This document shows positions 48,448-60,830 of a stretch of 64,000 nucleotides of DNA, in pieces. A program made the translations under genes and the position numbers. The notes beneath the pieces were generated by a model. The model saw only the letters and a program-made list of their open reading frames with translations, made no database searches and had not been told where the DNA came from. The stretch is from NCBI GenBank assembly GCA_037367355.1, contig CM074695.1, positions 3,720,001-3,784,000 on the forward strand. The letters are read 5' to 3'. The stretch is from Neoscytalidium dimidiatum. Its lineage: Eukaryota; Ascomycota; Dothideomycetes; Botryosphaeriales; Botryosphaeriaceae. Each line of letters opens with the position of its first letter. Positions within the stretch are counted from its first letter, which is position 1.

Positions 48448-50819
48448 TATGCGCGACTCGTGTTTTCCTTTCATGCACAGCGGTGTTGTAGTACTTTGAT
48501 TATGTTCGATCTAGAAAGGGGGAGAAAGGAAGCTTGGTGGAGGATGTATTGGATGTCGAAGAAAGTTAACCTATTGTCGATTTTTCAGGAAGTGCGCACG
48601 ATACCTTCCCTGGCCTTGTCTCGCAATTCTTTTTTCAAATTGTAGAAAACAAGGATCTCGCCTATCATAGCACAGCATAGCAAATGAGAACTCTAAATGA
48701 AAACAGAAGAATTTCAAAAAAAAAAAAAAAAAAAGGGCCAACATGCGGTGCACTACTGAGAGGCTTGGCTATTACATGCCGAGCAAAAGTTTGGAGGGCA
48801 GCGTAAACGCAGCGAGAGGCAGGCGGCAAGCCGAAACGGATAGGTGGCGGCCAAGCGCGAAAGCGGCTTTGGCCAGCCAGGCGTACGTCAGCAAGAGTAT
48901 CAGACATCGTACGATTTGCCTGATAACCAAGGAATATTTTGTATGAGATTCCATAATGGAGCAGGAGCTGCAAGCGACAGCGGCGTGACAACACCACCAC
49001 CATGCCTCCGCAATCCGCCGCAAATCAATCATCTCAAAACACGTCGTACTGCTGACCCAAAATGTGCCTGTGACAGCTGCGTCCGGGGCGTGGTTGGTGA
49101 TCTATCATACTTTCTGAAGCAGATCGGGGACAGCGCAACTAGGCTACCGCGCCTGGGTAGCCCACCCTTTTTTTTTCGGGGGGGGTTCACTCCCACGCTC
49201 CTTTTACCTAGCTGCATGTCTGCCGTCTCGGATACCCGCCAACGTGCCGAACCTTTTTAACTGTGCGGAATATTGCCGGTCTTGCCGATATTCGTAGCCC
49301 CTTTTGTAGCAGGAACCCTCTCCTACTTTTCCCGAAACGGGTCAGCCCTGCGAGATACACGTACAGATGTGTAACATGTGCGTCGAACATAGTCCGGAGC
49401 TCGGGGATTCATCGCGTCCGCTCCCCGAAAGCGCTACGTACCACCACCGCGACATGACACGACGCCTCTTTTCAAACTCTTTGTTTTGAGACACTGCAAC
49501 GCGTGATGCGAAGCCACCGCTCGTCTCACATGCTGGGGAAGAAAGCAGGCGTGCGCTCCTGCACGTTCTTACTAACGGCCGTACTGCAGAGCTGGGTAGA
49601 AGGATACCGGTAGTCTCGTGGAGAGGCGTCGGAAGAGAACGAGTATCGGAAGAAGGTCAAGACGACGCGGATGAGCGGATGCCGATGATCACCATCAATT
49701 GTGCAGCAGACACCTGGACTAGAGCTCTCATCAGCACGGCTTTCCCCCACGTCCGATTGCTGCTCCGACTGTGTCTTCAAACAGGGATTCAGATTTTACC
49801 CACATCCTCTTTAGTCCTGGTTTTCTTCAGCTTTGTATCAATTCTCGGTCCTGCTCCATTCGCCCATAGCGGTGGATTTGACTTGGCATATCTGATCAGT
49901 TGGTTACATGTCATCCAGTGCCGTTTATTGTGAAAGTACAAGTGGCTTCTAGCTAAGTGGTTTCCTGCTCTCCAATTAGATTTTACGTCCTTTTCCGACC
50001 GAGCAGTGGATATCTTTCTCTGATATCTATGGCAACACAGGTATTCTTTTAACTTTATTTCTCTTCTCCGCCGTAAGCCCTTCATCATAAACACTGGCAG
50101 AGACCTTACCTTCTTTTCGATTGCAGTCTAATACTAGGCACTATCCTCCCGACACAGTCCAATGAACAGTCATCTTTACTTAACATGCATGCCGTCCAGG
50201 CCCTCCGCATGCCCCGTCGCGCTTGGTTCAACCACCATTATTGCATCACTTAGCAAACCAAGGCTGCTACGGGCGACCTGGCCATACTTCGAAGCGAACA
50301 AATGTATGCCATCATTGCTGCAATATCGAGAGTTCGCTACGTTACCGTGTGGACGTCTATCGCGTAGTTCCCTTCAGACTCTATCTGAACCGGCGCTGAG
50401 AATTGACAGAACAGCATGGGAAGCCCCTCAGGTACACTTGATCATTGGACCCCGGTTTTCAGTTGTCATTGTAGCGGCTTCGGGTGGGATATTCCAGGAT
50501 TGTCTGTGGGTGTCATCACAGGCCAGGCTGGCCCGCCGGCGCTACTAGCGCATCACTTCAGGGTGTTTCCACATTCAGAGAAGCTCTCAATCCTGCCACT
50601 GATCTATACTTGCTATGGACAGGAAGAACGAGCATTTGCGAAATCCAGATGAGCGCTTGACCTGACGATCTTGGTAAGCTGGAAATTCGTCTTTCTTGAG
50701 TCAATCGCGCCTCAATCGCAACCCGTTTGCGCGGGCGGTTGAGACTAACCAAGACGCGTTGTCACTGTAGCCAATAATATGTCATTGATGTTCGTGAGGT
50801 AACAAAGCGATGTTGTAAC

Positions 50820-51490
50820 ATGAAAACATTGACTGGCGCGTCTTCCCTCCTGGGAATCTTCATGAATCACCCAGTTCTCTACATTACAGCATCCTGAATG
50901 AGACAACATGTTGTAGAAATGATCTATTTAAAGCTTTAGACTTTGCGCTCTGGAGCATAATTGTGGCACAGCTATTTGAATCTGGACTAGAGTCTGCCCT
51001 GAGCTGAAGCTAGAGAATGCTAGCAAACTTTTTGTTAGAACGAGATGAATATCGATGGACTGTCGAACTCCTACGAAACGACCTGGTACTTGGGCTGTAT
51101 CGCAGGTTCAAGACAGCCGGCCATCATTCAAGCCAAGCGTGGATCGGCGATTTCTATAACTTTGGAATAAGCTTCGTGCACAAGCATCACACTCACAGAT
51201 TGAGCTAGATCGTCTCGAGATCCCTTCGGAACTCCCATTCGAACAAGAAAAGACACCAATTGAAACAGTCGTAGACTTGATGTATCGTTTCTTGAATCAA
51301 TGAATAATCGAGCCGAGGTGGGACAATCAGATCAGTCTTGCCTAGTCCGTCGAACTAAAAAAGTATGACGCCATACTGATGACAGCGCTGGATAGTGACC
51401 TTGATATAATCCTACACAGTCGGTCGGCCCGTGCAGAACGGCCCACCGCCGGAGGTATATCGAAGATCATCAAAGATGACAAGGCGATTG
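50820..51490 (+). pseudogene. Unidentified decayed coding remnant
   Basis: One frame reads like protein (WRVFPPGNLHESP..., FKALDFALWSIIVAQLFESG, LLERDEYRWTVELLRND) but is interrupted by TGA and TAG near 51003-51011. The protein-like reading continues after a frame change (SQIELDRLEIPSELPFEQEK, then YDAILMTALDSDLDIILH) with further stops. This pattern of residual amino-acid sense broken by stops and shifts indicates an inactivated gene. I could not name the family. Confidence 0.4.
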
Positions 51491-51705
51491 TTGGAAACAT
51501 TCTGTCTTATTAGAACTAAAGCCCGGATAAAAACATTGCTCTATACATAGATGTGGAGAACCTGTGTCGTTTCATCCCTCGGACGGCAATAGATGTTATC
51601 TGCACAGGTTGAAGACTTCGAAAAGTTTCGGCGACGACTCCTCAGAGTAATACTTCTTGTCAAACTCCAGAGCCTAAAGACCACGCATCTCCTGGTGCGT
51701 GAATA

Positions 51706-51918
51706 TTGTTGTCCATAGCAAATGATCGTACGGAAGAACGAATTCCTCTCCGCAATGCGAAGATTGAATCCTCGTGTATCGAGAGATATGACACTTACCC
51801 ACTGGATTACGCCACCACGCAGGCACCCCTTGAGGACACAAGAGTTACTGGAATGACCCTAATTAAGGAATCATTCTGGAAAAACATACCGTTAGTGACA
51901 GGTAATTGGGGTGGTTAG
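51706..51918 (+). pseudogene. Possible fragment of a CocE/NonD-type hydrolase
   Basis: A short frame contains YDTYPLDYATTQAPLEDTRV then TG, which resembles the start of the C-terminal beta domain of X-Pro dipeptidyl-peptidase/CocE-type acyl hydrolases. No catalytic domain is found upstream in a continuous frame and the similarity stops abruptly. It could be coincidence. Confidence 0.25.
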
Positions 51919-52697
51919 GATAAAGGAGCCCGGCAACAGCTTCATCATTATGTGTCCGTCAATACCCAAAGCGTTGGGTGCAGTGGAGTCTCTGGAGTCG
52001 GCCTAGTTTCTCACCATGGAGTAACTGTAGGAAAAACGACACAGTAAACAAGTACAATAGAATCAATATGGTGTTTGAAGTGTTTTCTTTTTTTTTTCTT
52101 CTTAACCTCTGCACTTGACCTTCAATTAAGGGTTGTCAATATCCTGCGAAAGGTTCGAGGTGAAGGCATCAACAGAATCATTACCAATTCTCGCTGAAGG
52201 AATCTTCGGAGCAAGACAGTTATCATGTAAGCTGATGCCATGGCATTACTGGGCATACAGCATTGAGATATCTTGAAGTTGATCATTATATTTGGATTCT
52301 ATATCAAAGGTATAGACATGAAAAAAAGGAAGAACAGGTCGAGACGAGAGCTCTTGCGCGTGAGGCATGTATTCACCGATAATTAGCTTCCATTGGTGGG
52401 AGGCAATATCAAAATCCCTGAGATCAAAATCACGCGGCAACAGTTCACGCGATGCAAGATGAGATGCCAACATGGGACCTACCTGTGGCGAGCCCTATTT
52501 GGGTTGATATTGCAGATTCATGCGCAGCAGCGCAAGGGCTTGTTCGGTAGAAGATCAAGTTCGATTTCAAAACGATGCTTACCCTGCCACCACGCCGAGG
52601 AAGAAAGGTTTGTTCGGTAAAGGTAAAGGCTCTATCTCTACCCAGCCACCACGCTGAAGTCCAACCCTTCCCGCCTTGTATGTTTTTCCTCTTTAGT

Positions 52698-53280
52698 TCA
52701 AGCGACCACTTAGATAACACGGCCAGCTTCCTTGATCTTGCATTCAGCCTCAGCGCTGACGTAACGGGCTCTGATACCGATGGGGACGTTGGGGATACGG
52801 CCCTTGCCAAGGAGCTTGGCGCAGCCGAAGTTGAGGAGATCTATAACGGGGGTCTTCTCGGTGGACTTGGCGTCAATGTGCTCCTGGCGCTTCGCCTCGG
52901 GCACGCGAGTCCAGAGCTGTGGTTTTGATGAGCAAAATAGGTTTTGAGGTGAGAGAGATCCAATAGTTACCTAGTCGAGGGTGAGAATTGGCTTCCACTC
53001 GTGGTTGCGCAGCAAATGGAAGTGGCGCATACCGACCTTACCGAAGTAGCCGGGGTGGTATTTGTTTATGTTGGTCCTGTGATGGTGCTATTCGCGAGAT
53101 TATCAGTGAGAAGGCCGTGTTGGCGAAAACATGCCTGTCACAACGTACCTGACCGCCAGCAAGACCACAACCAACGGGATGCTTGCGGCGCTTGCCAATG
53201 CGACCGTAACCGGCCGAAACATGGCTGCGGTGCTTCCTGGTCTTAGAGAGTTCGGAGGCCCCTCGAATCCGAGTATTCAT
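52698..53280 (-). pseudogene. RPL28: Broken copy of ribosomal protein L28 (uL15, L27a family)
   Basis: Three exon-like blocks on the minus strand (53149-53280, 52971-53087, 52698-52916), all phase 0 with intact GT-AG borders, read like large-subunit protein uL15: [35 protein letters not shown], then TEKTPVIDLL and LGKGRIP. Block 2 ends in TAG where Lys is expected (LTLD-stop). The last block has TAA four codons before the normal end (GRVI-stop-VVA-stop), consistent with CAA to TAA. The highly conserved GGRG loop before AGGQ is changed to VGCG, and the start region is altered. Retained introns point to a DNA-level duplication, not a retrocopy. A functional RPL28 must exist elsewhere. Confidence 0.8.
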
Positions 53281-53294
53281 TCGACCTCTTCAAA

Positions 53295-53400
53295 TTGGGC
53301 GGCAGGAATGGTATCATGCCTCTTGCCACGTTCTGTGGACATCTGGAAGCAGTGGAAATACTCCTCCACGTAGGAACTGGTCAGAATATTAGTGACTCGC
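53295..53400 (+). pseudogene. Possible ankyrin-repeat fragment
   Basis: The frame reads GRNGIMPLATFCGHLEAVEILLH, close to the ankyrin consensus (G-x-TPL-xx-A-xxx-GHLEVV-xx-LL). Only one repeat is visible, next to the broken RPL28 copy. It is probably a fragment of a decayed ankyrin gene. Confidence 0.35.
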
Positions 53401-55384
53401 ACTCACACAGAAGTCTGTTGAACTGTGCCACGCACGCCGCGGACCGAGCGAATCTCACGCCCTCGAGCTACTATTACATCACGGTTCGATCTGGCTACCA
53501 TAGAATCAATTTGGAGAACTCGTCGAGTTGAGGTGTCAATAAGTTATCAGTACGCTTGGTCACTTTAGTTACCTCTTACCAGCATACAGCTAGTGGGGTG
53601 CATTCTACTCCATTACGATTTAACGTAGAACAAATATCTCAGCATCTCATCTGCTATTTCTCTATTGCTGTTAGAGTGTTGCCTGACCTGCACACATAGG
53701 AAGTTTCCGATCCTTGTGTTGTAGGTTACAATGCTCGTGAGGTCATCCGTAGTGCATAGAAAAGTGATGACAACCATCGCGATACTCTCGATGAATTTAA
53801 AGGAAGCATCGTGATTCACTCTTGTTAACATCTCTAGTAAGGGACCGGTAGCGCTGCAAATGGTACTATCTGTCATGTAGAAATGGATCAGGAGGACGTA
53901 CACCAACTGCTCTTCATCCTAAGATTTGTTGCCGTTCTTCCTCGACTGATATCAGAGCCGTTCTGCTTTACGGCTGCTAAGGACACGGAACAGCCGGAGA
54001 AGTTTCAGCAGTATAGGTGCTACGGGAAAGTCGCTCGACGAAATTTCGAGTAATTAGGTTCATACTGTTGCTTGGACATGGCACGATTGATCCCGGATTT
54101 CCGTCGGCAGGAGGAAGCTTCAGCTCCACACCTCCATCTCTTATGCTACCACATGTACTCTCAAAGGGAACAGTAAATGCCTTGGCTCCTCCAGCGCAAG
54201 ACGGATGTCCGAAACCGAACAGCAATGGTGTTCCTGAGGGCCTGACACATTAATGTGACCTTTAGAGCCCGAGCGTCACGACACAGGGAACAGCGAAGGC
54301 GAGATATTTCTGCCATAGACCCGGCATCAGCGGCACCACAACCGCATCTTCTGATCGAGATCGCGACAGTAAAGGTACGGCGACTAACAGTTGCATCATA
54401 CGCTTCAACGGAAGAATGCTTCGGGATTGAGCCCCATCGTGCGTTGACGTCTCGACGGGGGCCCCTGCACGGTCTGGAACGCCATGTCGACGTCATCGAC
54501 AGCACACCCATCTGTGGAGAGCGACAAAGACTCCAGAAGAGAGGCCGGTCAATCTTTTAGATATAGCCTCTTTGCCGGACACCCATCCGTGTTAGCGCCA
54601 GCCGCTAGCGGCTCAATAGCGCGTACGTCAAGTGAAGGATTAACAATAAGGGCGACTACTAGGAGCTGTCTTCTGCCGAGGGTGCCGCGATTGCTACATC
54701 AGCGGGAGGTACGGGTAGGGCATTCGAGCTGGGTCTCGGCCACGTGTTGGTGCGGAGCTAACTTTCCGTACAAGGGGAGGATCCGGATGATTCCGCTTTC
54801 GGAAAAGATGGTGCGAGAGCACATGGATATCGGGAGTATAGGTGTGCTGTATCTAATCGGCTCGCGTGGGTATTGACGGGCGCCAGGACAGCGGGCTGGG
54901 TGATCGGACCCCTAGATCTTCCGCATGTTCGCAGCGCTCTTTGTGTGCTGATGTGCTAGAGTGAAGTGCCCAATTGAGAAATCGCCTAGCGGTCGGAATC
55001 TTGTCAGCTATGAAAACGTTGGCAGTCAAACAGCGGCTAATATCGTTACGTCCAGTCTTTGCTCTACCAGGCAGAGCTCTCCCTGAGCCTCGGGAATCTG
55101 GTGACTGAAATTGCAAGACGTTTATTTTTTCGGCCTCTGGATGTAAAGTTGAAGCGAATGGAACAACACACTTGATTATGGCTGATCATGGAATAGGATC
55201 AATGTTGGACAAGCCTGTATATGCAAAGATATACTCTTGTTCGCCAGGGGGAGTGAACAGCGGAGCGGAAAAAATCCGTAAGATACGGACCGAAAGCGAA
55301 GAAACGTAGCATGGGACATTTGAAGTAGCCCCGGGTTCGATTTCCGGCGGATCCAGTCATTTTGCTGGTTGGGATCCAGTGCGT

Positions 55385-55421
55385 GTCTCTTCTTCTTCTT
55401 CTTTTTTTTTTTTTTTTTTAA
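55385..55421. repeat. CTT run followed by a long T run
   Basis: TCTTCTTCTTCTT passing into about 18 T residues. It follows a tRNA-like T-arm at about 55330-55355 (see findings). Confidence 0.9.
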
Positions 55422-56418
55422 TTCGCATGAGATGTTATAGAGGTTGAGAGGCCCCAGGGCGGTGCTGGTGGATTGCAGTGAAAAACGGGAATAAGCGAGT
55501 GCCGAACGGATCCGATGATCACCGAGAGCGGAATGAACATGCTATGAACACCTTTGTTCCTTTTACGGAGCGCTGATTGAAGGAAAGACGAAGACGGCGG
55601 GTGAGCTTAAGCCTCTGCATCGAGTAAAGAAAGCAACGGCACGAGAGCGAGCACTAGAAACCGAGCGGAACCCGAAAGCTAAGAAATCTCCTGCCTGGTA
55701 CCTTGCTTACTTCGGGTGCTGCCGCGGTGAAAAAATTCTAGAGAATTGCGGTGACCATACCGAGTTTGATCGTCGGGAAATGGCCGCGCGATCAGAAAGT
55801 GGACGCGATCGCGGAAACGGATGCTCGTCAAATCGGGAGAAGATCATGCGCACTGTGGACTCCAAACCGACGGTCTCTATGGCTGCTCTGATTAAGGGAA
55901 TAATGCATGGCGCTCGGTCCCCGCGCTCTCCAAAGAGCCCGGGAACTCGAGGGCTGGGGGTACCGGGGCTTGGGGTATCAGAAGATGGGAAAGCCAACAT
56001 TGGCAGCGAGCGGTCTCAGTCAGGTGAGCGGACATCCGGATGAGCCGCAGGGGGGGAACGACATATGAAGATGCGGAGGTACGTCGTTTGGAAAGGCGGT
56101 CTCCAAAAAAGCGCGGATGTCGACGGCAGGGGCCGGCAAGCGATGCTCGGGAACGGACGTGGAGCCCATAACAAGCAGGTCTCGCGAGAGGCAGATGGGT
56201 CTCGTAGGAAGCCTGCATGTTCACCGAGGCTTGGCGATCTCTTGATTGTGTGATGGCGGGCGAGAGTCTCGATGCGTGCGACCTGCAACATGAACAACTG
56301 GGCCCGTGGACGCTCGGGGTCGAGGCATCCGGCATCCGACGGCCGCCAACACGGAAAGTCGGGCTGACCATCCATCACCAGCGTCGGCTTCATTCTTGGC
56401 TGCTCCTTCGGCGTCGGC

Positions 56419-56445
56419 ATCGTCGTCGTCGTCGTCGTCGTCGTT
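56419..56445. repeat. (CGT)n trinucleotide repeat
   Basis: Nine near-perfect CGT units, not in a supported gene. Confidence 0.9.
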
Positions 56446-58059
56446 GATGGCGGCCGCGGCGTGCGGAGCTGGCTTTCATCTGACATCTGACAGGCCGCTC
56501 CTGTACACCTCTCGCATTCCACGTGCCGCGCGACTGGCGAGATCTGCAAGGCCGGCGAGATAGCTCGCTGACTGCTCTGGCTGCGGGAAGACGGTTTAAG
56601 CTTCATGGCTGCAGGCTGACCGGGGCGGGTGGCCATTAGCAGTAAGGCCTATGGCGCATGGGGGTTTCTGTTCGATCTTCACCAGCGGCACATCCAACAT
56701 GGCCGACAACGGCCGGCCTGCATCGCGCACCGAGCACGACAGCACGCCACATGACTCACAAATGCTTACTACTACCCCAGGATCTTGTCGGCGTTAAGGT
56801 CAACGAAGGATGCGGTCGGGCCCAGACGGGCGTGCCGTCGCTGTTTTCGTGCGAGCTTCGGCCGCCGGGCGTTCGCGCTGCAGCTGTCGCAATAGCCACG
56901 CAAATTCATACCGCCTTGGGGATGAGCCGGGGGCCTGCGGCGTGGAGGGTACATACACAGTACGTCCAAGATACGCCAATATCCAACTCGTGGTGCGGAA
57001 GAGCCTCTTAGCGCGCAGGCGCAGGCGCAGGGTTAAGCGCCAGTGAGCATGGCATCTTTTCCTCCTACCGCCGACAAGTCACCACGCGCCGCTGGCTTAC
57101 CGCTGCTCTGCGCCGGTGAGCTGGCTCGTCTGCTGTCAGAGCTCCAGGCCCGTTTGGGCACAGCGTTGCTGGCTTGCGCCAAGCTTGGTTCGGACGTTGG
57201 AGATGGAGCTCTGCATAAGTCCGTGACGCTCTCCCGCGCACGCCTGGGCGGCGCCGATCCCTTGGCAGCACGCTTCGGCAGGCCGCAAGCGCCCGGGCTG
57301 CGTTGGTTCGGCATCACTGCTGAGGGGCCCGTCGATGATGACTATTACTGCTGATGGGCTGGGTTCGGGGGCGGGCAACAGGCAGCTGCATACGGCGGAC
57401 TGGCAGTCAATGCGGCTTCGCTTGCACCAGGGGCGTATCACGCATCACGCGATGGGAAGGGCGGTGGAACGACTGTCAGGCGCGTCTGCGACGGGCGCCG
57501 CTCACTTTCTGCGGGCTCGGCGGGGTCTTTCTTTTGAAGGGCTGATGGATGATGGCTGATGGCTGATGGCCGATGGACGGTGGTGGGTGCGGGCGCCGGC
57601 AGGCAGGGCTGGCGGGCGTCGGATACCTCGGACGCTAGTGCGTCTGCGGCCGCCGCCCGCGTCACACGTCATTGTCGAGAAACTTCCCTCTCCCATACCT
57701 TGTCCGCCCGATCAATTATGACCATTCTGCAAAATGTGCCTGCTGCTGACACACACTTCGCCGATGCCGATTCTGCCGCCTCGACCGCCGCCGTGGCTAC
57801 CAGCTCTTAAGCGTCACTCCGCCCTCATCTTTTTGGTTCTCTCCCTCTCTTAGTTATCCATGCTCTTCTCTGTGTCAGCGCGCCCAAGACGTCACCCGTG
57901 ACCTCACGGTCGCCGCTTCTCCAAACGCGCCCGAACTTATAATCCCCTGCGCGCAGACAAAGGACCGCGTCTCCCGCGTCGCAAACCATCCTGTACCTCG
58001 CTCCCCCCCTCCCTTGTTCCCTCCCGCTTCCTTCCTCGTCCCGCGCGATTCTCCTCTGA

Positions 58060-59999
58060 ATGCAGACGCGAGCACTTGCTCTGACCGCCGCGGCCGCGCT
58101 CCTCGCGCTCCCGCTGGCTCTTGCGCACGGCGATGACCACGGCATGGACATGGGCGACATGGCCGAGCACGGCGACATGGAGCACAAGCCGATTACAGAA
58201 GCAGACGTGGTCGGGCAGGACGGTTGGCCGATGAGCTATTTCAGCTACTCAGAACATGTCGGGTTGCTCTGGACTTACGTCGCCCTTACGGTGATTACCT
58301 GGATCGTGATCGCCCCGCCAGGTGCGCAGCTAGACTTCATGTACCAATTGATTGCGCAGAGTGCACTAACCATGCCACAGTTGTGATGCTTAGCGTCGCG
58401 CGCTCGCGCCTCACGGTGCCCGCCCAATTCGTCTTCCTCGCAATGCAGGGTCTCACCCTGTTTGTCAGCATTGTCTACAACGCGAAGACTCCGGACCTCT
58501 ACCCGAACAACGCGTACGACAAGCTGAGATGGCCCCTGTTCTTCATCACCGGCATCTGGACCTTCCTCGGCCTCGTCAACTTCTATGCGGACCGCAACAA
58601 GGATCCCGGAGCTGCCAGCCAGCCTCTGTCTGCTGCGGTCATGGCGCGCTACCAGCGCCTTCAGCAGGCCTCTTCCGAGCACCCCAGGTACTCACACGAC
58701 TCTGGTCAGGGAACCGAGAGGAACTCCTCTTCTCTCTATGGTCATTCTCGCTCACCGAGCGCCGAGTCGGAAAACCTCGTCGGCCCCTACCGCGACACCG
58801 ATCTCGAGGATGTGGATGATTTCGAGGAGAAACATGGTTTTCTGCACTACGGCCGCATGGATCGCTTGATGTCTCGCTTCGTCCCGCGTTTCGCTGCGGG
58901 CCGCTCGCTTAAGGTCATGCGGTTCTTCTACATCCTAATCGAGAGAACCATCATTCCTCTCGGATTCGTGCTTATTATCATGGGTACGGCTACACTTGGC
59001 GGCATTTCTGTGAGTTTTCCCCGTCTCATCATTGTTCATCCAGCTAATGGAGCGCAAGCGCGGCAACCATGTCTTCAACATTCTCGCCCATTACATCAAG
59101 GGCGCCATCTTCTTCTGGTACGGCTTGCTGACGCTCGGACGCTGGATGGGCTGCTTTGCAGACCTCGGTTGGGCGTGGAACGTCAAGCCTGGCAAGGAGC
59201 TTGTTGGCCGCTGGAAAGCCCGCATTCCTAGTGCCGAATTTACCGAGTCGGCCGTTATTTTCGCATATGGTGCCTCGAACGTCTTCTTGGAGCACCTGGC
59301 TGCCTGGGGAGGTGAATGGACTGCACAGGACCTTGAGCATGTCTCAATTTCCGTAATGTTCTTTGGCGGCGGTCTTGTGGGTAGCAGTATCCCCCGTGAT
59401 CTTTTAGTACACTGTGCTGATCGATTCTGCAGCTCGGAATGCTCGTTGAGTCGAAGCGAGTTCGTGAGTTTCTCAACTCGTCGATTTTGAGCAACCGCGA
59501 CTTCATTTCCCACGACGACGAGGAGAAGTGGGAACAGCCAAAGACCTATCGTGTATCTTTGAACCCGATGCCCGCTCTCGTTATTCTCCTCCTCGGTAGC
59601 ATGATGGGCTCCCACCATCAGGCTTCAATGCTTTCCAGCATGATCCACAAGCAGTGGGGGAACATGTTCGTTGGCTTCGCCATGGCTCGCTCTATCACCT
59701 ATATCATGCTATACTTGTCTCCTCCGACCTCCTTCCTTCCGGCTAGGCCGCCGTCGGAGATTGTCACCTCGTTCTGCCTTGTTGCTGGTGGTATCACCTT
59801 TATGGTCAGTAACAAGGACACCGTTGCTGCTCTGGAGTCTTTCGATTTGGACGCAATGTTCACTTTTGTCCTCACCGTCGGCTTGACCGCGATGATCATG
59901 GCCTGGACCGTGATCAACATTGCTTTGAAAGGCTGGGTCTTCCGTCGCGAGCATGGGTCGTCTTTGCCCAAGCATGGCGCCGGCGCTTCTCTGGCATGA
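58060..59999 (+). CDS. Ytp1-like integral membrane protein (DUF2427/Ytp1)
   Basis: Polytopic membrane protein of unknown biochemical role. Exons 58060-58321, 58381-59009, 59044-59376 and 59433-59999; 596 aa. A signal peptide (residues 1-22) is followed by a His/Met/Asp-rich mature N-terminus (about residues 23-42: HGDDHGMDMGDM, then EHGDMEH). Next come hydrophobic helices of the DUF2427 part, a hydrophilic Ser-rich loop (about residues 180-240), and the Ytp1 part with several helices (LIERTIIPLGFVLII, HYIKGAIFFWYGLLTLGRW, ALVILLLGSMMGSHHQ, MFTFVLTVGLTAMIM). The GSHHQASMLSSMIHKQWG segment carries conserved-looking histidines. All four introns-exon junctions stay in frame. The His/Met-rich start hints at metal binding, but the family has no proven function. 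Confidence 0.85.
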
Positions 60000-60830
60000 G
60001 CAAATACCGCTCTCTCCCCTCTAATCCTGCGATTAATATACGCGAATGATACCCATTACGAATGTTAGACGAGAGGACGGAATCTGTACGCCCGCTAGCA
60101 TGAGCGGGGCTGTACTTCGGTTGCTCGGATGGCTCTCGGGATCGTTAACTTACCTTTCGGCTCCGAGCGCTCCCAGCTCTCGGGCCGTGTGCCGGTTTGT
60201 GTATTGTCATCAGAAGAGCCATTGGCCGATCTCGCATCCGCATTGATTTGGATTCGTAACTTTCCTTTACACCGATGACTATGGAAGAATGGCTGTTGAT
60301 GCCCTCTTTGCGATACCACTTACTGCGAAGTCTTGCATTTTGAGGGTGGTTCTTGGCGTTGCAGGGACATGCTTTTTTGGGGGGGTTTCGATTCGGTACG
60401 GGAATCCGCCTGCGGGCCGCTCCCGTTAATACCCTTGTTGTTGCGCAGAATGAAATGGGCTGGGAGGAAACGGAGGGGTTTGTCATGGATCATTGTCAAG
60501 ATTCAATCAGAAAACAGAAATTATCATGGATATCGTTTCATTGGGTATCTTTTTGACTTCCACATCCCCTGCTCCCCGCTCCTGCAAGACGTACACATCT
60601 GTGCACATCGTGAAACGATCGAGAGTAGACTCTGCTTGATTTGCGATCCGAATACCTCATCCAACTGTTCAGGAGCGGTCCGAGAGAACTTATAGCATAT
60701 TGGACCAACTGCGGCGCTTGCATCTCAAGCAGTCCAGTGCACTGAGGGCCACATTGTCCACATCTATACACCCAGTGGTGCGTACTCGTGAAAAATCCGA
60801 CATCGCACTTAGTAAGTTTTTGTTTTCTGT
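60000..60830. other. Convergent intergenic region
   Basis: 3' ends of the Ytp1-like gene (plus) and DAM1 (minus). No gene or repeat recognised. Confidence 0.6.

Larger units (their letters stand above)
48448..52697. other. Gene-poor stretch with decayed coding remnants
   Basis: No intact gene. A 128-codon plus-strand frame at 50162-50548 and a coding-like but stop-interrupted stretch at about 50820-51490 suggest old genes in decay; I do not recognise either. An imperfect tandem duplication of about 60 bp lies at 52540-52658 (TTGTTCGGTA...CCACCACGC twice). Confidence 0.5.
53281..58059. other. Gene-poor stretch, mostly uninterpretable
   Basis: Starts with an ankyrin-like fragment (listed separately). 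It contains a CTT/T run at 55390-55420, a CGT repeat at 56419-56445, and chance-like frames. A 101-codon plus-strand frame from 57049 (MASFPPTADK...) is unrecognised and not annotated. The last few hundred bases are CT-rich and serve as the promoter of the Ytp1-like gene. Confidence 0.5.

Noticed and set aside
57043..57354. 101-codon plus-strand frame starting MASFPPTADK
   Set aside because: Some protein-like character but no recognisable family, no introns or promoter context; not enough to call a gene.
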